Assembly (NCBI GenBank): GCA_943735955.1
Contig: OX030959.1
Coordinates: forward strand, 2,959,772-3,023,771
Length of the DNA stretch: 64,000 nt
Source of the DNA: Piscicola geometra
Taxonomy: Eukaryota > Annelida > Clitellata > Hirudinida > Piscicolidae
Direction of reading: 5' to 3'
Shown here: positions 1 through 14,862 of the stretch, one piece after another
Numbering within the stretch: position 1 is the stretch's first letter
How the letters are laid out: every line of letters starts with the position of its first letter
Notes under the pieces: model-generated
Told to the model about the DNA's origin: nothing
Seen by the model: only the letters and a program-made list of their open reading frames with translations
The model's database searches: none
Program-made: the position numbers and the translations under genes

Positions 1-554
1 TTCAAAAGAGACTGCTATTGATGCCTAATGATAAGGATGGTGGTGTTGATAGTGATGTTGATAATGATAACGATGATGTTTGTGAGGATGATAAGGATGA
101 TAGTGATCATGATGATTAAAAGAATAATTTTGATGATAAGAATGGTTATAATGAGAATATATTTTATTCATCTATGATAAAAATTGAGATAAGGAAATCT
201 GAGAATTCTGTTTCTTCGTTTCATGTTTAAGAAGTGGAAGAAGCCGTAGTGAGTTAATTGAGGTCGCCAAGCAATGCTGTTAGTGGGCAGTGTCATGTAC
301 TGAAGGTCTTCTCGAGAGTTGCCCATGTGTTCATCCAACCCTCTTCTTCCTCCCTCCCTCTTCCTTCTTTCCTTTATTTTTTTTTCTACTTTCTCCTTAT
401 CTCTTTCTTGTATGTCTGAATGTTCCTGTGTTTTAATCTGTAGTTGTATTTGTTTGTATGGTCTTATTTGCATGCTTGATGTTGACGTGTGTGTGTGTTT
501 GTGTCTGTATTGTTTCCGTGTCAGGTGGGAGGAAACTGTAACCGCTGTATGTCA

Positions 555-640
555 CGATGATGATGATGATGATGATGATGATGAAAAGAAGATGATGATG
601 ATAAAAAGAGGATGATGATGGTGTTTGTGTTGGTGGTGAT
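555..640. repeat. (GAT)n trinucleotide tract
   Basis: A run of GAT/ATG triplets, interrupted by AAAAGAA near the middle. It makes short Asp- or His-only open frames that are not genes. A looser ATG-rich stretch also covers the first 130 bases of the window. Confidence 0.85.
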
Positions 641-2930
641 GATGATTATAACGCAAGTACAATACAATATAATTACGACGAATATTATAAACGTGAAGTA
701 AACCTGAATAAGTTTCAAGAACAATTAAATGTAATGAAAATGAGAGGTATAGATCTCAAAAATTCTAAATTGATTTGTAACAAAAGATAATATAAATACG
801 AAATCAGGAAATAATAGTATCGAATCGCCGATCAACGAAAGGCATGAAACATTGCAAAAGTTACAAACAGAACACCAGTTCAATTCGTGTCACTTACCTA
901 GTCATTATTTCATCCATTCGATGTGTGTCTGTGGTTATGTCTTTGTTTCTCTTGGTGGGTTTTTGTTTCTCTTGGTGCGTCTTTGTTTCTGTTTATGTGT
1001 TTTTATATATCCTTAAAAAAATAGCAATGAATCAGAACAATATCCTCAAACAACACCTATTTCTACAACTGACTTAATTTTTGATTTAGCGTTTCACATT
1101 TAGGCCAGCTTAAACTGCGATGAGAGACGATTTATTCAGAATTCATAATCATTTTAACCGGGTTAAGGAAAATTAGATTTACGTGTATGTGTGTGTTTGT
1201 ACTTTATGTGTGTATAATTCAAAAGGACAAGAATTTATTGAAAGCCTTGTAACTTTTACGCATGAATAATCGAAACAAATTGGGAAAGATTTAGAAAATA
1301 AAATGATTTATATATTAAATATTAAAAATGGTTTTGAAAATTTGCGGTAAAATGAGCAAACAAGAAGGACTTAATGAAGAAGATGACTGGAGGATGCAGT
1401 TGCAGGATTTAAAAGATTGAGTGAATGAATGCAAAATATATTTCAAAGCCTGAATGAGATAAATGAAAACAATATTTTAAAAATGAATATGATAAAAAGA
1501 TGAGTATTTAAAAAAAGAAAAAAATAAATGAAGAAAAATATCTTTTTAAATGAGGCAATTAACCCAAATTTTGGTTAAAAAAATAAATAGAAAATTTATT
1601 TTAATTGAGAAAAAAAATAAATGTTGAAAATATAAAGAAAAATGTTTCATAAAAATAAAGAATAGTAAATTGAAAAATACAAAAGTGAAAAAAATACAAG
1701 AAAATGGTAATTGAGGCTCGGAAAAAATAGAACATGGAAGCTGGAAGATGGATTCGATCATTCCTGAAACGTATAAAAGTGGATGCGTGTTGAAACAGGA
1801 ACTGTGAAGTGCTCTACAGCACTCAGCGTCTGCAACCACTCCACGCACCTCTCAAGTTTCCGCACTTTCACACCACCATCATTCTTTTATTATCAACATC
1901 ATCATCTTCATTTTATTATCAACATCATCATCTTCATTTTCTTCTTTTCACTCATCATCATTTTCTTTAAAAAATATTTAATTCATCATCGTAGTGATCT
2001 TCTTCATCGTCGTAGTCACTCTTATCACATCTTTCTACTCCTTTTTCTCCTCATTGCCATAATCATAATTATATATTCAATCATATAATAGAAAATAGAA
2101 AATATTATTTTAAAGGCATGTCTCTTCAAATCTTAATCTTAACTTCTTATCCGTTCATTATTCCTTTCCTAATCTCCCCTCATGCTTTCAAGATACACAC
2201 TTACACACCCACTCGCACATACAAACACACATCTCACCTACACACACGTACAAAAATAAAATGCAAATAAAAACAAATAGATACATAAAAACTTGAAATA
2301 AAATTAAAAAACTTTCTCTTAGAAGCTCACGCAAACATTATAAAATCCAAACAAACAAGAAAAAAATATCCAAACAAAAAGATCCCAACAAACACACAAA
2401 AAACACATAAAAACAAATACAAACAAACATGCGAACACACATGCAAAAGAGTAGATGGGCAGATTAAATGGCGTGAAGATAAACTGCAGCGTCTGATGAG
2501 TCTGGCGCCACACTTTCTTAATCTAAATTAACTTTCAGCCTTAATCACTGCTCCCCGACCATTGTATCAATCGCAACATACCAGGTAATCAGCTCACGAG
2601 GTGCATTGTGTGTGTTTATGCGTCTTTAATGAATTGCCTTCGTGTTGTCTTAATACATTTAGTGTGTTTCAGTGCGGTTTTAATGTGTTTTTTTCGTCTG
2701 GACTGCTTTGTATTTTATTTAGAATTGAATTTAATGTTTTTTATGTGGGTGGATTGCGTTCTACTGTATGTGTCATGTGGCTTGATGTGTTTTAATGTGG
2801 CACTAGTGTACGGTTTATAACATAGAAGTGTACACAAAACGTTCGCCTCGTGATGCTCCACCAACCACCTGGAATGCACTCTCAGAGTGCACCGAAAAAC
2901 TGATCTTTAATTTTTATCTGATGGCCTGAG

Positions 2931-3090
2931 GAGGATGATAATGATGGTTATGATGTTTAATATGATGATGATGATGGTGATGATGGTGATGATGATGATG
3001 ATGGTGATGATGGTTATGATGTTTAAGATGATGATGATGGTGATGATGGTGATGATGATGAAGAAGAAGAAGATGATGATGATGATAGGA
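2931..3090. repeat. (ATG)n-rich trinucleotide array
   Basis: Imperfect ATG/GTG triplets with two copies of a longer unit containing GGTTATGATGTTTAA-type sequence, so part of the array has been duplicated as a block. Confidence 0.85.
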
Positions 3091-3694
3091 ATTCTTATCG
3101 CTAATCATAGCAGCTCAATTAAAAGATGACTAAGTAGGAATGTGCACGTAGAGTAATTGACAAAACATGAGTCATCAATCAATAACTCCATGCCATCGTT
3201 CCGCCTACTTCCTCACAAGCGGGTGTGTATGTGTATGTTTGTGTGCGTGTTTTTAAATAAAAAAACACATAAACCAAAATATACACACATACACTCACGC
3301 ACACACACACAAACAGTATTGTCAGGGAAGAATGACGCTCAATATGAACTCAATACATTGCAATAAAACTCAGAATCGTTTGCACCCACGCCATCTTGTC
3401 CGAGTAATTGCTCTACGTGCAACTTAGTGTGCCATCATAATTATTAATAAAATAATAATTAGAAAAAATAAATTTAATAGTTTTCATAATTTTCATTTTA
3501 CATGTATTTACAACTAGTTTGGATATAATTTCTTTATAATATTGCCTATTACTGCCATAATCAAGTGATCAGCTAGAAGAAGTGTCATTAATCTTTCGTT
3601 CAAGTGGTCATTTTACACTGCAACATCCGAAATGACTAATCTCATCGTTAGTTTCCTGTAATCATAATGGGACGTCTACATGCCTTATTTACTT

Positions 3695-3885
3695 CTATTC
3701 ATCTACCCATCTACCAATCCATCTAACCAACCAACCCTCACCCGTTTATCCATCTATCTATTCATCCATCCATCCATCCATCCATTCATCCATCCATTCA
3801 TCCATCCATCCATCCATCCATCCATCCATCCATCCATCCATCCACCCATCCATCCACCCATCCCTTCATCCATTCCTTCACCCAT
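3695..3885. repeat. (CATC)n tetranucleotide array
   Basis: CATC/CATT units, most regular from about 3,760 to 3,870. The same motif in complement, (GGAT)n, recurs at 12,521, 13,900, 14,180 and 14,720. Confidence 0.85.
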
Positions 3886-5736
3886 CCACTGCATAAACTT
3901 TTTACTTTCTTCCACCCTCCATCACTCTATCCTCCCACCTGCCACTCACAACTTTTCCACCGGGGCATGCGTCCATCATGCCTCGAGAGATGATAAGCTC
4001 AATTTCTCGAGACTCACAAAACCATTTCATATTCAAGTATTTGCATGAATTTTTCACAAATTTATACGAATATAGAATCTACATACAAAATGTATACGAA
4101 ATTTATGTAATTGTTATCACCTCGTAAATGTCGAGTCCAATTTTCAAATCATAATCTATGTTCTGCTGTTTTTAAAATTTAATATTCGTTTTTTCTCAGT
4201 TCTCTCATTCGCTTACTTCTGTGTTGAGATCGGGGTGTAAATGGAGAGATGACAGCCTCAGACGTATTCTAATCTTTGACTGCTCATCTCGCTCTGGTGC
4301 TAAAAAAAAGTTATTTATGATTTATATGATGTTATGATGCTATCTTGTGGTGCTTTTTTGGTGATTTTTTCAAAAATATTTTGCGATTTAGGATGACGTT
4401 GTGCCGATAATGATGTGATGTTCTTGGAAGGCTGTGTTGATGATGTTGTGGATATAATGTTGTGATTTGGTTTGGTGCTATGTTGATGGTGAAGTGAAGT
4501 TTTGTAGATACATTTTCTGATCAAGCTGTAACGAAAATGATGACGTTGGTAAGGTATGGAGTGGGAGAGCTTGGAGTTGGATTCTTGACTTTTTTTTCAG
4601 TATGACCCTACAATGCATGTGCTGTATTGGCATTGATGAAAGCACTTAGGCAGTGGGTTGAGGAGAGGTCATTGTGCTGGCTCTGGATTCTGACGGGGTA
4701 GAGGAAGGTGGAAAGGGTGGGAATTACTAAAATAAAAGAAGTAGTGATAATGATGATGATTTTTGTTTAAATTGTCAGATGTAAATTTTGAAAGTTTCTA
4801 TAACACCAATGAAGATTAAATGAAAGAAGTTTCATGCATATGACCGAAATTGTCTAAAGTATCATTGTTATAAACGCTTCTCACACACCAATGCCTTCAC
4901 ATCACCACACTATTTTTTTCTTTTCATAATAACTTTATCTCACCTCCTGAAACTGAAACATTTCACCATTAAAAACACTTTCCATAGGCATTTTAACCAT
5001 TTTAGGACCACTTCATCTTCTTTTCACACCATAAATTCACACAAAACCACCACTCGTCTCCACCACCGTTTATTGACAGACGTTCCTCTGAATGAGGTTG
5101 TAATTCGATAAAGCTACAATGAAAAAAATGTGAAAAAGAATATAAATTACTAAAAAATTATAATAAAATATTTTTTCTCGTTTTTGTTGAAATGCTAGAA
5201 GAGGCAAGAGAGGTTCTTTTGAAAGCATTTGAATGGAGAGGGCGAGGGACTTTTCTGTGTGTATAGATTTTCAATGAAAAAAATCGATAAATTAAGCAAT
5301 AAAACCACACTGCAATAACTAAAAAAAAACTTATAACTGCAACAAAGCATCATCAAATATGGACCTGTGCAATTGTTCGCCTTCTCTGCAAAATCTAGAA
5401 ATCTTCCATTCCACCATCCCCTCCATTCTTCTCTCTATCTTCAAAATAATTATAATAAATATTTCTTTTCACCCTCTTTACGTGTTATCTTTTTTATTTT
5501 TAAGCTCTTTATTGCACTGGCAATAAATTCTCTTTTAATTCTCCATCCACTTCCTGTCTGCAGCAGGCGTATTCCTTTCCGCGAACTGCCTCTTTTATGG
5601 CTCCTAATGATTTGATTTCGAGGAAACATCGACCTGACATCTGCCCTTCCATTCCTTCATAAGTCATTCTTCTCATCTGTTGCTGACAATATTTCTGTAT
5701 GTGTGGCTTGATCTGTGTCGGTTGCTATGGTGTTAT

Positions 5737-5927
<191 letters not shown>

Positions 5928-6990
5928 ATTTAAAAACTCCAACTTTAAAAAACATAAATACAGATAAACTTTTGTTTTAAAACTTAAGGAATGCCTTGTT
6001 GCAAAGTCCATGACAGCTTCAGTCGAATTTATTTTGTTAGGCTCTATACAACTTTAAATTAGAATAGACTCGTTTCATGAAAATGTACAGCCTCCATGTG
6101 TAGGCAAATCAAAGGAAATGTCTTTAAACCTGCAGCTTTTATCTCAAGCTCATATTTTGATTTTGCGCTTTTACTTCATTTTAAATAATCATGGAATGGG
6201 GAATGCTGCTTTATTGTAAGATAAAAATCTTTAATATTTCAAATGCACTTTTCATGTCTGACACTTCTTCGAGGCATTCTTGTGAGGCAGCAGCATTAAA
6301 GAAATTGTACTTTTCATTTTTATTTTGTATGAACATTTCTAGACATAAGTTATATGATAGAAAAGGTTTTGATGCAACATCTATTTCTTACATATAAAAT
6401 TTATAAAATGTAAAATTAAATTTGTTAAAAACCATTAAAAAAATTTGATAATAAAAATTGAAATCTCTCACACCTGCTTCACACCCAGCTTCAGTTATTA
6501 AGTTCTCACCTGCGCTTGCATTAGCTGGTCGAGTTGTTCGTTCTATGGGGTCCCAGTGCTAGCTAGAGTACTAAGCATTCAAGAAGCTTTCATTAAAAAC
6601 TTGCATGATCTTTATAGCATGTCATGCACGTGTTTCTGTGATGATATCTTGAGCAGTTATTAGTCGGTGGAAAAAGTTACAAGAAAGTGATTTGCCGAAA
6701 AGGGGATCTAGCACGTCCCATCATGCTGTCCCCATCATGAAGCATCCTCTCATCCACTTCACTTCCACCCTTTTAAGTTTTTCCAATATTTTTCTGGTAC
6801 ATTTGTCTTGCTAAGTGCGCAGCATCGAAACCCAAGACAGCACGCATCAATAATGTCTTCCAGCCACTTACCCACCTCAAGGCACATCCATTTATTCTAA
6901 GCTCTTCTTGGGTTTCAGGATTTCTGAATACACATTTAAAGGTTAAAGCTTCATTATTTATTTTTTTGAAACACATATTTACACATACAA

Positions 6991-7166
<176 letters not shown>

Positions 7167-8375
7167 CAAGGCCACATAAAGCACTAGCACTCACGGTATT
7201 AAATTCATGTCTTACAGCTGCAGCCTCACACACGTCTTTCCATAATTCACGATCTTCATACTTTTAAAATGGCCAGAAGTGTGCCAAGTTGATCTTCCAC
7301 TCCTCGAGTTGCCTCCAACTTTCAAACATAAAACCCAATGCGTGATCCTTCTTGATGCTTTGCAATTGTCTCTTCTTCTTCTTCTTTTTCTTCCTCCCAG
7401 AATTTCTCTTGAGCTGACGTCTTTCAAACAACTGGAAAAACTTTCGAAAACAACTGGAAACTGCTTCGTGGTGGAACGTGCCACATCACTTCTTCGCTTT
7501 TCCTCATTCAATTTACTCTTTTAACGTGATCAAACAGAAAACCCCAAGTTCTGGAATAGATCTTTAAAAAAATTTAATACAGACAAAAGTACACTTAACT
7601 ACGATTAATATCTTATACGAAAGTATACTCACTAAGTAGATTATAGTACATGTTTCTCATAGACCTTTCACACCTTCAATTCATTGCGACAGCCGCAGGG
7701 TTCAATTAGCGGCATGAATGAAGGAAATCCATTCGATTGAACCCATCATTGAATATATTCAGTACAACGAGGAATATTTTAAAGTGGCGCAAACCCGAAC
7801 CAGATTCAAGGCCAAAATGGTTTCGGAGTTCTGGGGTCTCAATGTATCTTTTAAATTGAGTTGATTCGATGAAGATGAAAACTGTGATGATAATATTGCT
7901 GATCATGATAATTATCATGAATTATGGTGATGATGATATTGATAAAAAAGTCTCAATTCCACACGACACAGTGTCATTAGAGTGACCTCAGTCTGACCTC
8001 TTGACTCCTGCATGACCTTTCGATTGTTATCGCTTTACTTCCACACACGAATTTAACATTCAATGCATCCTGAATGCATGCTGAATGCATGCAACACCCC
8101 TTCATAGCAAGCGATTTACGGAATTGCCTCCCATGGGAAATTTGTGCTTCTAGGGCGTTTCTATGATCACTCTCTCTTTCCCGGTGTCAAACCAAAACCT
8201 TTGGTTTGATTTATCATTATCTTGCTGAACATTTAATTTAGAAAATGTGAGTTTGAGTATTTTAAAACAATAAATCGAACTTTGTTTTTTACTTAATTAA
8301 TCTCTGATGCGGTTGCCACTCATCCATCAGAAGGCTTCTTCATCAGTTTCTCTACTATTGTAACATTGGAATGGC

Positions 8376-8538
<163 letters not shown>

Positions 8539-9318
8539 AGTACTTACTTTTTTGTGTGTTTCTAGATTTGTTTATTCCAAAGCGATCAGTATTGAGTTAT
8601 TTCTAAATCTAATAGCAAGGTCACTAAGCGCGGGTGTGTTCGAATTGCAACGGCCAATAAAGATAAAAAATACGATAACAATAATAAGTAAACACTGATA
8701 ATAAAAATAGAAATGATAATAATAAAATATATAAATAAAAATATTATTAATAATAATGCAATAAAAAAATGCATTAATAGTGATGAGAACACAATAAGAG
8801 TAAATCATGGAGTAGGACACAATACACTGCTTTATGTCCAGAGAAGCAGACTTTCTCGCTAGTAAATTACTAGTGGTAATGATTATAAAAATACAGAGAA
8901 ATACTAAATAATATATTAATAATAAAATACAATTTTAATTAAATACTAGTTTTGGTAATGATGATTAGAGTATTGTATTTATAATTACGGTGCGGTGTTT
9001 AGGTGTAAGTCACAGCGTGAGTTGTTTTATTTCTTGGTGCATAACGCCTCGAATGGTGAGGTAACAATGCAACTAATAAATATCGAAGCAATCACACGCA
9101 CTTAAGCACGTCTATTTAAAGGCACGCACAAACACACACAAAACATGAAAAAAACAGACAGACAGACGCACAGATAGTAAATAGGCAAAAAACAAAGTTA
9201 TAAAAACATCGTCGCCTGAATAAACAATAAATATTTAGTGGCGGGCTCGCGAAAATGTTTTCACTGTTCGTAGTTTTACTGTCGTTCGTTTGTTTGTGGT
9301 GTTCGTGAGCGTTTTGAG

Positions 9319-9455
9319 AATGATATTGGTGGTGGTAGTGTTGTTGTTGGTTGTGTTGGTGGTGGTAGTGTTGTTCTTGGTAGTGTTGTTTTTGGTAGTG
9401 TTGTTGTTGGTACTGTTGTTGGTGTTGTTAGTTGTATTGTTATTGTTTTTGAAAG
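9319..9455. repeat. (GTT/GGT)n imperfect triplet array
   Basis: Repeats of the form GTGTTGTTGTTGGTA; the complement reads as a Thr/Asn-rich frame. No protein signature. Confidence 0.75.
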
Positions 9456-9839
9456 TTCGGATTTTGAAAATGCACGCATGGAAGCACAATTGCTACACAT
9501 TGTTGTCACTATCTAGCCATTATTCAATAAATATACGTTGAAATCATCATCAGCACAGCTACTCCCACTACCCTTATGGTTTTAATAATAATAATAATAA
9601 GTTGATGGCGTCATGGGAAAATCTAAGGTCAAAGTTTCCTGTTGGTACCTCATAAATTTAGTCTACAGATGGTGATGATTTATGGTGATGACGATGAGGA
9701 TGATGCTGATGATAATGATGATGATCATGATGGTGATGATGATAGTGTTGATGATGATGATGATGTGATGATGGTTGCGGGGGTGATGATGATGATGACT
9801 AACTCTGACAATAATTGACGAATTAGGGAAATATTCATT

Positions 9840-10085
9840 AAATGTAACTCAATCCTTCTATCACGATCCTTGAATACCTTAGTAGTAAACGGGTAACCAT
9901 TTCGGCAACGACTCTCGGCTTGACCAATAATGAAAGGTCCTAGCTTCAAGTGCAACCAATGCCCTAGCAACCCAAAGGCGCAAATGAAAATATGCAGCCT
10001 AAGTGGCCTGGAAGCTCATTCGGGTTATACGCCACTATAATAATGCTCGTCATTATTATTGTTATTATTATTATTAAATACCACT
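9840..10085. mobile_element. Candidate second SINE-like interspersed repeat
   Basis: A non-repetitive block with a tRNA-like sequence (GGTCCTAGCTTCAAGTGC near 9,935) ends in a tail, CATTCGGGTTATACGCCACT, then ATT triplets. A closely similar tail occurs at 50,428-50,470 in DDX54 intron 3. The recurrence is seen in the sequence; the SINE assignment is inference. Confidence 0.4.
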
Positions 10086-10436
10086 CTCTTGCTCGTAAAT
10101 AAGTTCGACAATTATGTCCCGACATGCATGCTTCTTTACTCACGTCATATTTCTCCAACCAACCCTTTCACCAGTCTCTCCACCAACATCACTAACAACA
10201 CCCTCACTCACCCCTAACGACACCAATAATGATGACTTTTGTACCAGCATTAAATTCCATTTAGCAGCCTCACAGTCTTTGTGTGCTCCTTCAATAAATG
10301 TAATCGCCAAAGATACACATACCCTTTAAACCACACTTTAAGAAACAAATTCTTACAGCATACACATTCCACCACACTTTCTAAAAAACCCTAAAACACA
10401 CACATTATAACAAAATTTAAGCGACACATTTCTACA

Positions 10437-10528
10437 ACACACGCACACTAACAAATACAAACAACACACGCACACTAACAAATACAAACAGCACACGCAC
10501 ACTAACAAATACAAACAACACACGCACA
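10437..10528. repeat. 27-bp tandem repeat, about 3.4 copies
   Basis: The unit begins ACACACGCACACTAACAAAT and repeats every 27 bases with one G/A difference. Because 27 is a multiple of three it stays open as a Cys/Leu/Val repeat in the complement; I do not regard that as coding. Confidence 0.9.
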
Positions 10529-10724
10529 CAAAAAAATCCAAAAACTATACGACGGAGGAAGCAAGCGGTGACAACCGAATGCACTTCCAGACCTTAACAA
10601 TGCTCATGCATCTCTTGGCAACCTCAATGCTTTACTATCTTGCCAATCCTCGACTCTCATCATCCGTCGCCATTCGATTGTCTTGGTATGGCTACAATGA
10701 ACGGTGATAAATTGCAATTTAATC

Positions 10725-10885
10725 ATTATTTTTATCATCTTCATCATTATCATTATCATCATAATCATCACCATCATCATCATTATCACCATCATCATCA
10801 ACATCATCATCATCGTCATCATCATCATCATAAATCATCATTATCCTCACCCTGATCATCATTTCATCGACATCATCATCATCCC
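10725..10885. repeat. (ATC)n trinucleotide array
   Basis: ATC/ATT triplets on the + strand. Similar ATG-type tracts lie at about 9,670-9,800, 11,035-11,125 and 11,395-11,530. Confidence 0.85.
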
Positions 10886-12520
10886 TCGATAATGAAGCAT
10901 CTTTCATGCACTGGACTCAAGTGCCATCATGTCACTGTATCATTTTTGCTTCTGCTCATTCCAAATGAAACGTAATCTCCTATCACTTCGCAACCATCAT
11001 GGTGACATTTACTAACTGGATGATGGTGTTGATTTTGTTGGTTTTGGTGATGTTGTGGGTGATGATGATGATATTGAAGAGGATGATTATGTTTTTTTTT
11101 GTTACGATGATGATGATGATGATGCTTGAACGGTAATTTTAATAAAGATTTTTTTTAAAAAACTTCTTAGATAAGAAGCTTTGAAATTAAACATTAGACG
11201 GGTCCATGTCGATCCAACAACATCATCAAAAAGCCTCAGCAATTAGCTTAATATTCAACATAATAATCAAAGCATGTGATGGAGCGAAATAAGAAAAGAA
11301 TAAAAAGAGAAAATAATAATAAAGCGAGTAATGATAATGATGAGTAATAAGGAAGATCAAAGCGATATGTGAGATTTGATTAGTCAGAGAGTGGAGGGTG
11401 ATGATGGAGCTGATGATGATGATGTGCTGATGATGATGATGATGATGGTGGTGATGGTGGGGGTGATGAGGAAGAGGATAGTGAGGTTGATGAAGATGAA
11501 GATGTGCTGATTATGAGGAGGATGATAATGATGGAGTTGTCATTAAGTTTAAAATTATTTTTATAAAGTTTCGATATTTATACCAACTGATACTCCACCT
11601 TCTGCCTCCCCATTCCACCACTTCAACCAATTCTCATCACAGCATGATCAGTTAGACTGAATACTCGGTAATTTAATGGCGTTTCGGTCTGCCAGTGAAC
11701 GCCTGTTGCCCATAAAGCAGTCATGAAGGCGTTGGTGGAGCCACTAGAGGCTCGTTTACTGACCAAGTCAACAAGATTTGATGATGCTCAAACGGGTTTT
11801 GAACTCGTCACGTTTTTGCACTCTCTTCACTGCCTCTTCTTCCACCCTTTTCGCACCCTCCCAGTGGTCGCATGGCAAAGTCACTACTTGAGTTTACAGC
11901 AGCTGGTCACACATCTCAGTGAAATGGTCATAAGTGCATCAGATTAGAGGTATGTTGAACGATCTCAAAACCCATCCAAGAAGCCAGAGGTTCACTTCTT
12001 TACCTGCACTGAGAAAACATCTTTTACGCCCACCAAAAAACTTCTCCACGAAAACCTCTGCATCTGTGATTCACAAGCAAAAAAACCATCATCGTTTCCA
12101 TCTCCGAGATAGTGAAACAAGCGGTGAAATAGTGAGAGTACTGCAACATTATGCCCCGTTATCTTCCACCATCTAGATCTCTATCGGCCTGCCAGTGCAC
12201 TGCAATGACGCCGCAAGTTGAAACAGGAAAGCACGGCTATCCAGGACTAGCAGGAAAAGGCTTCCAGGCAGGTCACTGGTTTGCTTCTCATCGGGTCAGA
12301 CGGCCACTTTCCCGCTTTTTAAAGTGCTCACGTGGTTTCATGACGTCATGATCCTGCTTGTTTACATTTGCTTGCATTCGATTATATTGGTATAATATAC
12401 AAACATAATATTATGTTTGTTTATGTTTCTTTCAACTGCGATGAGTTCTCGTGGGTGTTTATGAGTTCGTTAAGGTCTGAGGGAAGAGATCAAAGGGCAA
12501 TGGAAGAAGAAGAAGTATAT

Positions 12521-12585
12521 AGATGGATGGATGGATGGGTGGGTGGATGGATGGATGGATGGATGGATGGATGGATGGATGGATG
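12521..12585. repeat. (GGAT)n tetranucleotide array
   Basis: Regular ATGG units, with looser copies continuing to about 12,715. Confidence 0.9.
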
Positions 12586-12838
12586 AAAGGGTGGAAAAAT
12601 ATGTCAGTATTTAGATGGATCACTGAAGGAAAGATGAAAATGATAGATAAATGGAGGAATGGTCAGATGAATGAATGGATGGATAGGTAGGTAATTAGAT
12701 GGATAGATGGATGAAGGGAAGGAGAAAGAGGCAAACATGCAGAGGTGTTGGTGCAATTAAGAGTACCAGCATACGACTCAATTGCATGCAGGAGTACATG
12801 AAGCTCCTGTGTGCACGTGACTCAGCCTTCTCAATTAA

Positions 12839-13142
<304 letters not shown>

Positions 13143-13299
13143 TGCAATGCCTCAGTACGCTTGAGATCTGACGGACAGGTTGGAAGGCAGGTATATTTTG
13201 CGTTTGTTTTTCAGGGCATTTCAGTCTGAAAATGTTGAACGTGTATTCAATGCTTGCTGCTACGTCTCTTCATCCCTTTGCATTTCTTTCCATATGCCT

Positions 13300-13769
13300 G
13301 GATGGTATATTGCATGTTCTATTGCATGTTCTATTGGATGGTACATTGGATGGTACATTGGATGGTACATTGGATGGTACATTGGATGGTACATTGGATG
13401 GTACATTGGATGGTACATTGGATGGTACATTGGATGGTACATTGGATGGTACATTGGATGGTACATTGGATGGTACATTGGATGGTACATTGGATGGTAC
13501 ATTGGATGGTACATTGGATGGTACATTGCATGGTACATTGCATGGTACATTGCATGGTACATTGCATGGTACATTGGATGGTATATTGGATGGTACATTG
13601 GATGGTATATTGGATGGTACATTGCATGGTACATTGGATGGTATATTGGATGGTACATTGGATGGTATATTGGATGGTACATTGGATGGTACATTGGATG
13701 GTACATTGGATGGTACATTGGATGGTACATTGGATGGTACATTGGATGGTACATTGGATGGTATATTTG
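13300..13769. repeat. 12-bp minisatellite, about 39 copies
   Basis: Unit GGATGGTACATT. Three variants are ordered rather than random: a pure block, then a block of GCATGGTACATT, then GGATGGTACATT alternating with GGATGGTATATT, then a second pure block. The period is four codons, so several frames on both strands stay open for 160-200 residues; these are not treated as genes. Confidence 0.95.
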
Positions 13770-13894
13770 GTTGCTAATGCAAGAGGCAATGCTTGTTTAG
13801 CCTGGAAGCCTGTAGTCTCAGGTAGCCAGACACATAAATAGATGCATGTTGTGATAAAGGAAGAGATCAAATTTGAGTGAATGATGGAAAAAAA

Positions 13895-14329
13895 CGAATG
13901 AAATGATGGATGGAGGACATAATGGATGGATGGAGGATATTGTGGATTGATGGATGAAATTATGGATGGATGGAGGACATTGTGGATGGATGGATGAAAT
14001 TATGGATAGATGTAAAGAGTTTCAAATGGATGGATTAGTGGGATCATAATCCCGTTTTTACAATACAGGGCGTTATAAATGAGCTTCTGGACTGGGAAAA
14101 GATTGAAGAGGTGATGAGTTGATGAGGTGGTGCATTGAAAGTTAATAAAAAGAAATTTATTTGAAATTTCGAGATTGGGGATCAGATGGGTAGGGGGATG
14201 GATGAACAGATGGATGGTTTGATGGATGGATAGATAGATGGATAGATGGATGGATGGATGGATGGATAGATGGATGGATGCATGGATGGATGCATGGATG
14301 CATGGATGCATGGATGCATGGATGGATGG

Positions 14330-14365
<36 letters not shown>

Positions 14366-14430
14366 ATGGATGCATGCATGGATGCATGGATGGAAGGATG
14401 GATAGATGGATGGATGGATGGATAGATGGG
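13895..14430. repeat. (GGAT)n array with TGCA variants
   Basis: Tetranucleotide GGAT units broken by a unique stretch at about 14,030-14,170. The densest part, 14,205-14,430, has GCATGGAT variants in its centre. Confidence 0.9.
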
Positions 14431-14721
14431 TCCTTAAGAAAAAAGATTCTTGTCTGAAGATACGGAATGGAGGTTCATGGCTGTAAGATGTGAAAGATAA
14501 TACTCTGAATAAATAAATGGTAGATTAACAGATTATATGAAAGGTTAACATGAGAGACCGAAAAAAATGAAAGAAGTGAATGAAAAAAATGTATATGAAT
14601 AAAAATGAATGTACAAAATTTGGATGAATAAAAGTGGATGAATGAATAATTAAAATGAAGCACTTTTGATAAGGTAATGCTTTCTGGAGAGGGAGGCTAT
14701 TACGGAAGATGTATGTTTGAA

Positions 14722-14862
14722 GGATGGATGGATGGAAGAGTAGATAGATTGATGGATGGGTGGACAGATGGAAGAGTAGATAGATTGATGGATGGGTGGG
14801 CAGATGAAAGAGTAAATAGATTGATGGATGGGTGGGCAGATGAAAGAGTAGATAGATTGGAT
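14722..14862. repeat. 36-bp tandem repeat built from GGAT units
   Basis: Units contain GATTGATGGATGGGTGG followed by CAGATGRAAGAGTAGATA. About four copies, showing a higher-order repeat grown from the tetranucleotide. Confidence 0.85.

Noticed and set aside
12151..12351. Collagen-like GYPGLAGKGFQAG stretch
   Set aside because: Only three Gly-x-y units, no adjoining repeats or splice sites; probably chance.
13180..13870. 160-206-residue frames rich in Gly-Trp-Tyr-Ile, His-Pro or Thr-Leu-Asp-Gly repeats
   Set aside because: They are translations of a 12-bp minisatellite in several frames of both strands; no unique coding flank.
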